Source of the DNA: Chordibacter sp038110535
Lineage (GTDB): Bacteria > Verrucomicrobiota > Verrucomicrobiia > Opitutales > Seribacteraceae
Assembly: GCA_038110535.1 (NCBI GenBank)
Contig: JAYNJW010000019.1
Location: 1 to 35,075 of the forward strand
Direction: 5' to 3'
Length of the DNA: 35,075 nucleotides
Position 1 is the first letter of the stretch. Every line of letters starts with the position of its first letter. The notes under the pieces were generated by a model. That model was given only the letters and a program-made list of their open reading frames with translations. It did not search any database and was not told the origin of the DNA. This document shows positions 24,995-34,000 of the stretch, one piece after another. A program made the position numbers and the translations under genes.

Positions 24995-26010
24995 AAAAAT
25001 ACTTATTATTATTTTCAATACCATTCCTGATATTGATATCTTTATTGGTTTTATCTTTCGCTAAAATAAGCGAGCTAGAATCAAAAGAAGTTGATATAAT
25101 AAATATTAAAAATGATTTAAGTTACGTATCCAATGAATTGGAAATTGAAAAGCTTTTTACTAACGATTTAAATTTGGCAAATGATGAGTTAAAACAATGG
25201 ATTATTCGTGGGAATACTCAATCAAAGTTTTGGAGTGAATTTATTAACAGAGAGATAAATACAGCTTACAGTCACTCGCCCAAGTCCTCCTCTTCGGTCA
25301 ATACTGAAGTCAATAAGTTACTTTCCTATTTAAGTCGAACTTTTGACAGCAGAAAAGTTAAATTGGGAACCTCAAAGCCAAGTGAAGCATCCTTTTTAAT
25401 GCCTAGTGCAGAAAACAAAATAAAATTTGGATATGGATTTTCTGCATACGATGGATTTTGGCCAAGTTTTGACAAAGAAGAAGCGAATACCATTTTAATT
25501 CAGGCGAAGATTGTTAAGGAAATTTGTGAATTTCTTCTTGGCTCATTCGATATTGGGGAGACTTTCGCCCTCCTGTCAATCAAGCGGGAGGCTGCTGGTC
25601 CTGAAGATAAAAAACACATTGGAGACAGCGTCTATATCAAGCCAAACCAAACCACCTGTCTGCGCGATAGCAAGCTTGTCTCCTCCCATGTTTTTGAAAT
25701 CTCATTTACTGGTAAAACTAGAAATTGCCGAACCTTCATCAATCAATTACGCGCTCCATACAGTCTTCGGTCTATGCAGGTTACAAGGCAGGAAATAAAC
25801 GAAGCGGAAAGCCAATCAGGCTTCAGCAAGAGCGCAAATGCGGAAGAGTCTGGCATATTACCCATTATACGTGATATCTCCTCGAAATTCACTCTAGAAA
25901 TCGAGTATGTATATAAAACTAACTCCACCCTGCATGAGTTAGCTTCACAAGTGCTACCAGTAGATTTAGATGCTGAAAAAGCAGAGGAGATTTTAAACTT
26001 ATTTAATTAA
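24991..26010 (+). CDS. Amuc_1100-like bitopic membrane protein (PilO-like topology)
   Basis: This is a 339-residue protein with an N-terminal membrane segment (about 4-24), a coiled coil (about 27-75) and a periplasmic part of two alpha/beta segments separated by a linker rich in Ser and charged residues. The topology is that of PilO/GspM-type proteins, which partner PilN in the alignment complex of type IV pili and type II secretion. Gene order and size match Amuc_1100 of Akkermansia, an envelope protein known for effects on host immunity; homology is inferred from synteny and architecture, not from an alignment. It overlaps the preceding gene by four bases, so translation is likely coupled. 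Confidence 0.68.
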   Translation: MKKYLLLFSIPFLILISLLVLSFAKISELESKEVDIINIKNDLSYVSNELEIEKLFTNDLNLANDELKQWIIRGNTQSKFWSEFINREINTAYSHSPKSSSSVNTEVNKLLSYLSRTFDSRKVKLGTSKPSEASFLMPSAENKIKFGYGFSAYDGFWPSFDKEEANTILIQAKIVKEICEFLLGSFDIGETFALLSIKREAAGPEDKKHIGDSVYIKPNQTTCLRDSKLVSSHVFEISFTGKTRNCRTFINQLRAPYSLRSMQVTRQEINEAESQSGFSKSANAEESGILPIIRDISSKFTLEIEYVYKTNSTLHELASQVLPVDLDAEKAEEILNLFN

Positions 26011-26015
26011 ACATC

Positions 26016-27275
26016 GTGAGAGTTAAACATTTAGAAAAGTTCTCATTGGTAATAACACTTGTTTTGTTCGTACTATCTTTTTTTATCTTTTCTTCATATT
26101 CTGCTAATACTGATACAAAAAACCAGAAAAATGATCTTTTTGATTCTCAAAAAAGATCGGGTGTAGATTATTTTATTTTTGGGAAAGAAATTTCAATCAT
26201 GCCGGGCGAAACTCTTTCTTATTATAATTCGGAGGGAGAGTTGACGCAATTTTATGAAGTTAAAAATATACTTCTTCCTTCCAGAGAAATGGTTGAAATT
26301 GTAACAGATAATGGAAAGTTTACAGGCAGTTCGAGGCAGGAAGTTATTTTTGAGAAAAATTGGCGATCCTTACCCGGAGTTTTTTCGATCAGGCAGGACA
26401 AGGAAACCATCCAGATAAAACTTTCTGAAGTAAAGAGTCTACGGGGAAAATTATGGTTGGGAATCGATGCGAACCTTAAATCTCTCAACGATGAAACCTT
26501 AACCCTCTCTTTTTATCAAAAAACGATCCATACGCCGGAGGATGGTTATTTGCCCGAGAGACTCAAATGGATTAATCCCAGTGTAGAAGAAAATCAATCG
26601 GCTTATGATTTGTTCACTCCGCCCATCATTTACATCCACAATGGCGAATTAACAACTCGCCTTCCTGAAAAAGAGGCAGAAGTGGAAAAAATAGAGCCTT
26701 TTGGTATAACTCTTATCGGAGTAACGAAAGCAGAGTACCCGTTAAGGCTAAAGAGCTGGATGGGAAACACACCCTATTTCGAAGACCTTGGTGCGATGGA
26801 AGATGGAAATGTAAAAATTGTTCGTAATCGAGTTGAGGTAGGCAAGCCATACAAGAGAGTAAAGGACCGCAAGCCAGGGCAGCAAAGCTTTGTTGCCTGT
26901 GATAGCAACGATTCGGAGAAAATCTTTACCGTGGAATATTTTGCGGTGCAGCAGTACAGAAATCCTGAGACCGGCGGATTAAAACCAGTGGGTCGGGCCA
27001 TGGTCCAGGACCATAGAATGGGAGGCAAACCCTTTGAAATTAATAGCCTCATGAAAGGTGTATTTGCAGGAAATGTTACTTTTAATTTTTTGGCAAGCTT
27101 GCCTGGGCTGACCCCGAAGGAGTTTAGCTTCGAAAGCTCACAATCTCTGGCAACATTTGAGTACGGAGGAAGAAAATATGTGGTATCCGATATTGATTTG
27201 GAAAACAAGAGTTTACGGGTTACGAAACAAGATCCAAGAATGGTTGAAGATTCCTACCAAACTTTTTCTTTCTGA
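26016..27275 (+). CDS. Single-pass membrane protein of the secretin cluster (Amuc_1099-like position)
   Basis: This 419-residue protein has one membrane segment (about 8-30), a short polar linker and a long periplasmic region rich in predicted beta strands. There are two similar stretches about response to sequence pressure on small beta domains: GKEISIMPGETLSYYNSEGELTQFYEV and, near the end, KEFSFESSQSLATFEYGGRKYVVSDIDL. No enzyme motif is visible. Between the PilO-like gene and the secretin it occupies the place of PilP in classical pilus operons, so a connector role between inner membrane and secretin is plausible. The start is GTG at 26016, five bases after the previous stop; no ATG lies before the membrane segment. 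Confidence 0.65.
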   Translation: MRVKHLEKFSLVITLVLFVLSFFIFSSYSANTDTKNQKNDLFDSQKRSGVDYFIFGKEISIMPGETLSYYNSEGELTQFYEVKNILLPSREMVEIVTDNGKFTGSSRQEVIFEKNWRSLPGVFSIRQDKETIQIKLSEVKSLRGKLWLGIDANLKSLNDETLTLSFYQKTIHTPEDGYLPERLKWINPSVEENQSAYDLFTPPIIYIHNGELTTRLPEKEAEVEKIEPFGITLIGVTKAEYPLRLKSWMGNTPYFEDLGAMEDGNVKIVRNRVEVGKPYKRVKDRKPGQQSFVACDSNDSEKIFTVEYFAVQQYRNPETGGLKPVGRAMVQDHRMGGKPFEINSLMKGVFAGNVTFNFLASLPGLTPKEFSFESSQSLATFEYGGRKYVVSDIDLENKSLRVTKQDPRMVEDSYQTFSF

Positions 27276-27382
27276 ACCCTAAACCACCATTGAATTCTTT
27301 ATAGATTGACCCAACGGATTTTCTGTATGGAATTCAAAAAGCTGCGCTAATTTAATTTTAAGAGCCTTTCAAACTGTTTCCA
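27276..27382. other. 107-base gap before the secretin gene
   Basis: This is the only sizeable gap inside the pilus-like cluster, so the secretin may have its own promoter. A perfect 8-base inverted repeat (TTGAATTC at 27290-27297, GAATTCAA at 27330-27337) is present, separated by 32 bases. It could be an operator or a hairpin. A TTGACC at 27306 lacks a well-spaced -10 partner. Confidence 0.3.
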
Positions 27383-30300
27383 ATGTTTCTTGCCAAATAT
27401 CATCATAACAAGCTATTTCACGGCTTGGTGCACATTTGGCCAATGCTGTATCTGTTTACTTATAAGCCGTTGTTTTCTCAAGGCTTGCCTAAAATTGATC
27501 TTCCCACCCAGACAGCTCCGCCATTGCTGCAAGTGCCGGAACGCTCTATCACCGCCTCGGAGATTGGCCCGAACACCAACCTTGTGTTACTTTTAGATCA
27601 GATTCGCTCCTTATCCCAGGACGGTCAACTGCAAGAAGCACAAAAAATAGCAACAACCGCCTTGGAAAATTTAAACCAAAGCGAACAAAACGAATTTTAC
27701 CTGCGCCAAATCAAGTCAGAGGAAACTAAACTCTATTTCAAGCTGGCAAATCGCGCGATGCTCAACCAGCAGTATTCCCAAGCAAGCCAATACATTGAAA
27801 GATATCGTGAGAATGTGTCTGAGGAATTGGAGAGCCGAAAAATTCGCCGGGAAATAAAAACAGAACTCGGCCAAAGAAAAGATGTTAGTCTTGTAGGAAG
27901 ATTGGTGGAAGAGTTGGATCAGGCCAAGAAGGACCTTGCCCAGATTAGGGCTAAATCGGGGCTACCAACGGACGATGCGCAGCCTGATTTAGAGCGCTTA
28001 GTTGAGGAAGAAAAGGCACAGATGGAAAGATCATTAATGAGTGCGGAAAACCTTTTACGAAAAGCAAGATTTGACTCAGCACAGGGAAGATATGATGCCG
28101 CGAATAACAATTTAGATGAGGCACTTGGCTTATTGACCCCAAGTGCTGGAACGATTGCGATGATCAGCGACCTGTACAAAGCAAAGCAACAAGTCATCTG
28201 GTACCGGGTCGGGGAAGCGATGCTCAAAGGCAAGGTTGCGGAGGTACAAGAGCTCACCCTTCGTTACAAAGAGACGGAAGAATCGAGAAGAAAACTGGAA
28301 ACGAACACCCTGGGAATTTCGGCAGAGATCGATTTCGATGCAGAGATTCGAAAAGCCAATGAAAAAAACAAGGAACAGGCAAAATTTGCAGAAGAAATGC
28401 TGGACGAATCCAAGGACCTGATCAAAGAAAAAGAATATGAACAGGCCGAAAAGATTCTTATTAAAATATCCAACTTCTTGGAGCCCAGCACTTTGACGTG
28501 GCCCTTGATCCTGGAGGCATCCTTGATCAAAAACAGAATTAATTTAGCGAAGGCGGATGATGCCAGAAAAGATAAAGATTGGGATAAAGCACAAGAGCTT
28601 CTCGATGAATTCCGTACAGGCTTTTACTCCGACAGAAACATTCAGGGGGACACCCTAACCTATGGTCGACCAGGCCTCAAGGAAACTGCGGGAGAAGATG
28701 CAGTTAAAGAAGAGCTCGGTTTAGCGGAGAAGGAACTTGCGAAAATTCAAAAAGATAAAAGCAATCCCTTTAAGCGTGATATTACCGAGTTTACTCCGGA
28801 GTGGAAGCAACAACAAGAACAACTCCGTGAATTACTCATGCGTGCCAAGGTACAATTTATTAATGGAGATCTTACCGGTGCCACAGAAACTTATCGGGTG
28901 ATCGAAACTCGGTACAGCGACAATTTTGAGGCGAAAGAAATGCTCAAGCGAATCTCGCAAATGCGGCAGCAGGAAAGTTATTTGGGATACATCAAGACGC
29001 GGCAGGAAATGCTTGAAGAAATCGAGCGGGAATGGGAGCGACCCAAAGTCTTTGACCGTCAAATCGAGGAAACCAAAGAAGTAGAAGAAGGACCAAGTAA
29101 TATCGAGGCAAAGCTCAAACTTATTGAAATTCCCGGGGTTGACTTTTTTAACTCACCCCTTTCCGAGGCAATGACGGAGTTGCAGAGGCAGGCACGCCTC
29201 TTTGACCTGACCGAGCCTGACCCTGCAAAAAAAGGTCTTAATATCATTCCTCTCATAGGAGAAGAAGAGGAACCGACAGTGAACATTAAGCTCAATGCGA
29301 TGGCACTAGGCAAAATGATTGAGTTTATTACCGAGATGGTCGGGTGGACTTTTGATGTGCGTTCCGATGCGGTGGTTATCCAAAAAACCGGTGGTACATT
29401 CAAGGGCCGACCACTGGAGACGGAGTTTTACCAAATGAACCCCGGTACTGTTCAGCGCTTAACCGGTAGCAGTGGAGGAGGGGCGGCGGATGCCGATCCG
29501 TTTGCGCCTGCAGGAGGGGGTGGAGATGCAGGAGGCGACGAGGGCATAAAAATACGGGCTTTTCTGGAAAATACTGGCATACCCTTCATCGATGCCAAGG
29601 GTCACAAATTTGCCTTTGATGGGTTTCAAATGATTATTACCCATGAAAGACGCTATTTGGATTTGATTGAACGGATTCTTTCCAAGCTAGATGAAGAATC
29701 CAGTAAGCAAGTAGAGATAGAAGCTAAGTTTCTTGAGGTGCAGGAGGGGGCCTTGGATGAAATTAGTTTCGACTGGTCATACTCTTGGGGTAATGCAGAC
29801 CAACTTTACGAGCAACTCCCAGATGGAAGCAGGATTCCAGCAACTGATGCCTATGGTCGTCAAATGAGAAGCTTCGACAAAGTACTCACAGGGAATACTC
29901 GTACTTTGGCAGCAGCCCACTCTCCTACAGGAACCTCCAGAGATACTGTTATCAGCATGCCTGATAATCCAGACGCCAGCATGAATATTCCCAATCCAAT
30001 ACCAAATCTACCGGGCAAAATTAGCATTGGGGCGGGTGTTACTCCTTTAACCAACATCTCTGTATTCAATGGATCTAATCCCCCTACGATTGATGATAAT
30101 GGAATGATTATAGGTAGTAGCCAGGCAGCTCTCATGATTAGTGCTCTAAAGCGCAAACAAGGAACGGACTTGCTTAGTGCACCCCGGGTTACAGTCATGG
30201 ATGGACAGTCAGCCACCATTACCGTTGCTCAAGAGTTTATTTATCCCACCGAATACGAGCCTGCTCCTGTGCCATCGATAGGTGGTGGAGGAAATAATAA

Positions 30301-30925
30301 CGATGGGGGTGGTCTCGGAGGAGCCATTCAAATCCAGTCAGCCATACCTCAATTTGAAACTGTCGCACCCTTAGATGAGCAGCCTGGCTTTCGAGAAGTC
30401 GGGGTGGTTTTAAACGTTACCCCAACCATTGAGAAATATAACTCCATCAACCTACGATTAACCCCTAAAGTAACTGAGTTTGACGGTTTTATTGAATATG
30501 GTGGTAATTCTGCTATGATTGGCACAAGTCAGGTTGGTTCTCCCCCTATGATGATTCAACCATCTGGGATACTGATGCCTATTTTTTCGGTCCGCAAAGT
30601 GGACACACAAGTGAGTATTTTTGATGGAGCTACTGTAATCATTGGTGGGTTAACGCGTGAAGAGGTAAAAACCGTGAACGACAAAATCCCCGTACTTGGA
30701 AACATTCCATTGATTGGAAAACTTTTCCAGTCGAACGCGGAGAGCTACCAAAAGAGAAACCTGCTTATTTTTGTCAGTGCTAGCATTGTTTCCAAGGGTG
30801 GATCACCTGTCCGGGAGGTCATTCAAAACATAAGTCCGCAGTCAATCTTCAAGGATCCGGTAATCATGACTCCGACCGGCACAATTCGCAGAACCTTTAA
30901 GGACGATGGCAGGGAAGACCAGTAA
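27383..30925 (+). CDS. Large secretin (PilQ/GspD superfamily) with long helical N-terminal region
   Basis: This 1180-residue outer-membrane secretin has an N-terminal signal-peptide-like segment (about 1-32), then a long region (about 50-560) of charged helices resembling TPR repeats and coiled coils (AQKIATTALENL, ALEDAA-type pairs, EYEQAEKILIKISNFL). A small N0-like domain (about 574-690) is followed by a Gly-rich linker (about 693-719), an N1-like domain and the secretin core (about 777-1140; VEIEAKFLEVQEGALDEISF, LLSAPRVTVMDGQSATI, VGVVLNVTPTI, VIIGGLTREEVKTVNDKIPVLGNIPLIGKLF). The last motif is diagnostic of the family. The N-terminal helical region makes it much longer than standard PilQ or GspD. 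It corresponds in place to Amuc_1098 and should form the channel that the preceding membrane proteins dock to. Confidence 0.93.
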   Translation: MFLAKYHHNKLFHGLVHIWPMLYLFTYKPLFSQGLPKIDLPTQTAPPLLQVPERSITASEIGPNTNLVLLLDQIRSLSQDGQLQEAQKIATTALENLNQSEQNEFYLRQIKSEETKLYFKLANRAMLNQQYSQASQYIERYRENVSEELESRKIRREIKTELGQRKDVSLVGRLVEELDQAKKDLAQIRAKSGLPTDDAQPDLERLVEEEKAQMERSLMSAENLLRKARFDSAQGRYDAANNNLDEALGLLTPSAGTIAMISDLYKAKQQVIWYRVGEAMLKGKVAEVQELTLRYKETEESRRKLETNTLGISAEIDFDAEIRKANEKNKEQAKFAEEMLDESKDLIKEKEYEQAEKILIKISNFLEPSTLTWPLILEASLIKNRINLAKADDARKDKDWDKAQELLDEFRTGFYSDRNIQGDTLTYGRPGLKETAGEDAVKEELGLAEKELAKIQKDKSNPFKRDITEFTPEWKQQQEQLRELLMRAKVQFINGDLTGATETYRVIETRYSDNFEAKEMLKRISQMRQQESYLGYIKTRQEMLEEIEREWERPKVFDRQIEETKEVEEGPSNIEAKLKLIEIPGVDFFNSPLSEAMTELQRQARLFDLTEPDPAKKGLNIIPLIGEEEEPTVNIKLNAMALGKMIEFITEMVGWTFDVRSDAVVIQKTGGTFKGRPLETEFYQMNPGTVQRLTGSSGGGAADADPFAPAGGGGDAGGDEGIKIRAFLENTGIPFIDAKGHKFAFDGFQMIITHERRYLDLIERILSKLDEESSKQVEIEAKFLEVQEGALDEISFDWSYSWGNADQLYEQLPDGSRIPATDAYGRQMRSFDKVLTGNTRTLAAAHSPTGTSRDTVISMPDNPDASMNIPNPIPNLPGKISIGAGVTPLTNISVFNGSNPPTIDDNGMIIGSSQAALMISALKRKQGTDLLSAPRVTVMDGQSATITVAQEFIYPTEYEPAPVPSIGGGGNNNDGGGLGGAIQIQSAIPQFETVAPLDEQPGFREVGVVLNVTPTIEKYNSINLRLTPKVTEFDGFIEYGGNSAMIGTSQVGSPPMMIQPSGILMPIFSVRKVDTQVSIFDGATVIIGGLTREEVKTVNDKIPVLGNIPLIGKLFQSNAESYQKRNLLIFVSASIVSKGGSPVREVIQNISPQSIFKDPVIMTPTGTIRRTFKDDGREDQ

Positions 30926-31002
30926 CCCATATTAAGAAAATACAAAAAAGCAATAATTATATAATAAATTGCTAAAATTCATTCTATTTGTTATTTTTAA
31001 AG

Positions 31003-34000
31003 ATGCCTTTGAAATCCACGAAAATGCAAAAGCGTTTTCCTAATCCCAAGCTTTTCCAGCAAGGTCTTGCTTGGTGCATTTTTGTTTCTGGAGTGCTCTA
31101 TTTTTTATATAAGCAAACGGACCAAAGGTTGATAGAGCACCCCAGCTCAACAACAGGCTCTTTTTCAAGCACCAGAGGTATCGATCAAGGCAACCAAAAA
31201 GAAACATCGGGGCTGAATAAGGCGTCACTCCCGGTTCCCGAAAAATTAAATTACAACCGCCCAGTCTCGGCGAGCCCTTCGGAAAAGGAAATATGGTGCG
31301 AAGTAAAGGATTACCAGGATCTTTCGCACGATCCGATTTTCCCAAAATTTTCCCAATGGCTGGAAGACTTTAACTCCCTTAATTGTCCCACGATTGAGAA
31401 TTGTCAGGACCATGATCCAAGAATGTTGGCTCTCTTTATCAGTGAAGGGAAATCTCTCGCACGGACGCGCGCGAACTTGTTCAAAAAAATCATTCGTGCA
31501 GATCCGAAAAGAGCTCTTCAACTGGCCATCCCCGAAGAAATTATGGTTTCACTACCCAAAGAAATTTCCTCTTACTTGGAAAAATGGGAAAGTGGATTAG
31601 TTGATTTACATTGTATTCACCACTGCTTTGATTCCACCCTTTCAGGCGGTGGAAGAATTATGAGGTATGCCCAATTTAATGATGGTAGACAATTGCGTGC
31701 ATGGACCTACGGAAAACACAAAAGGTTAACCACCACTAAGGGAATTGCTTTATGGGGTGTTTCTATGGGCGAGGATTTTGCGGCATCAGATATTTCATAC
31801 AGAATTAAAGAAAATGCTTCTGGATCAGGAAAACTCTGGTTTGCCGGAGGAGATGTTGCTTTTAAATCGTCTTCAGAAAAAGAATTTATTATTCAAAATT
31901 TAAAACCTTCCATTCGTAGAGTGGGAGGAGTCATGCGGGTAAAATATCCTATCGTGTTAGCATCCGGGATGACCTTGGATCGGATTCTCGATCAAAAATA
32001 CGAAATTAATGCAACCCTTGCTACTTTTGATGAAGCTCTTGCTGCAGCTATCGAAAAAAATGGCAGTTTGCTAAGAATCGATAATCAACAAGAAAATGAA
32101 CTGGTTATGAAGCATCTCCTCAAGGCCTTTGAAGAGGAAAAACTTATCAAAGGTCTTGATGAATTCAATCAAACCAAAACCTACATTTGGATTGGAGCCA
32201 CGGACAATGAGGAACAAAACGGTACCCGACGGGATACTGAAAATAATGTAACTGTTGAGGATGTGGACATCAATGCATCCGAAGGAAATTGGCGATGGAT
32301 CAATGGAATTGATGAGGATATTTCCTATTCAAATTGGAAATGGGGAGCACCTCCAGAAAATAATGATACCGAGGATTTTGCTGCGATGGATTGGAATACC
32401 AGTGGTGCAACCTGGGTGGATATCAATGAAACTGCCCGCCTGCCTTTCATCATAGAAAAGAATTTTGAAATAAGTGAGCAGGAAACGGACCTTCGTGGAG
32501 TGCGTAAAGTGTTAGTTATTCCAGCGAGGTTTGTTGATGAAACCGCGATATACCAATCAGCTTGGGATGGCTCCAATAATCCTCTCACCAACGAACTGGG
32601 TGAAAATATTCTGGATGAATTACAGCTGGACTCCTACGAGCCAATCAGCCGTGAAACTATAGATCAGGCAATGAATGAGGTGAGTGAATTTTTCTTCCGC
32701 AATACAGACGGTCAGTTAGAACTCGTGCCTGTGGTCAGCCCTACGGTCACTTTGCCTCTTTTTAGGTATTTAGCCAATTTTACATTGGCAGGCTCAAGCC
32801 CCTACGACTCAGAGGGAAACTTTACTGGTCCGGAAGAAATTATGGAGGGAGACGGAGACCCTACATTTGGCGGTATTGAGAAAATAGCAACACGTACAGT
32901 TTTGGCAATCGACCCGGATCAAACCCCTGACGCTATGGATTTGTGGGCCCTGCGAAAAGCGGCGGATCTCGGACCAGAATGGAACTACTGGACCGATGAT
33001 AGTGCATTCAAGGGTGTTGCTTCTATTGATATTGCAATGCCTTCTGTTTTTGCAAACATACCTTTTCCTAAGCCTCCCAATGTCCAAATTATTGGAGGGG
33101 AGAAATTGCTGGATAATAACTCCACTCACCCAAGATTTGTGCCGGCTACTGTTGAAGCTGTCATAACTGCCGCCGGAATCATAGAAGATTTTAAAATTAT
33201 CGAACCTGGAGCTTATTACGATGAACACCAGGACATCTCTTTGGTCATTGATGGAGTAGATTATTCGGACGATGTAACCATAAACATTGAACCGTTACTG
33301 GTTTCCTATGTTGTTTTATCAAACTTTTCGGGCGGTGCTCCCGGGGTTGGTTTTATGGGCGCACCGGGTGCACATGTTATGATTACCCAGGGTAGCGTAA
33401 GTTCTAGCACAATTACCCATGAAATTGGTCATAACTTCGGGCTTTTTCATGCAGAAAGGTATAGCACAAAAAGCGAGCTCATCTTAAGCGATGAAGCAGA
33501 TCAAATTGAATATGGAAACCCGTATTCGGTTATGGGGGAGGGTGCGATTAGAGACAGTTCGGGCAATCCGGCCGGTGATCTCACAATAATTGCGAAAGTG
33601 GCCCTTAACAATAGAATGTCTGCTGGCTATTCCGTAGGAACTGCTGAAAGTGTGGATGTCCTTGATATCGATGAATTATCCATTCTTGAGGAAGCAACCA
33701 GGGGGTTCATGGAATCAAAAGCAGAAACGAACAATACCATACGAATCTATCGTAGCAACTATGGGGTTCCTCCATTGCGGCTAAAAGAAGGCACATTTTC
33801 TGTAGAATTGCCTCAAGAAACAAGCAATCAACTTAAAGGATTGATGGGCTCTCCTTACGAACTTCAAATTTCAGGTACGGGGCAAGAAGCCAATGGTACG
33901 CTTGTATATGATGGGGTGAGAGAGGTCTGGGAGTTAATCATTTCCAACTCAGGACGAGGCTTTGTGGAAGAGCCGAGTATTCGAGTTTTGGGTGATGACA

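Noticed and set aside
29059..29403. Open frames over 100 residues on the minus strand opposite the secretin
   Set aside because: They lie entirely inside a well-supported secretin frame, show no recognisable family, and have the low-complexity look of shadow frames.
30949..30973. A six-base inverted repeat (AGCAAT/ATTGCT) after the secretin gene, as a terminator
   Set aside because: The stem is A/T-rich, with a 13-base loop and no clean T run; it is probably chance in A/T-rich DNA.
32809..33228. A 139-residue minus-strand frame opposite the giant protease gene
   Set aside because: It runs opposite the conserved lectin-protease frame and resembles no protein family; it is a shadow frame.
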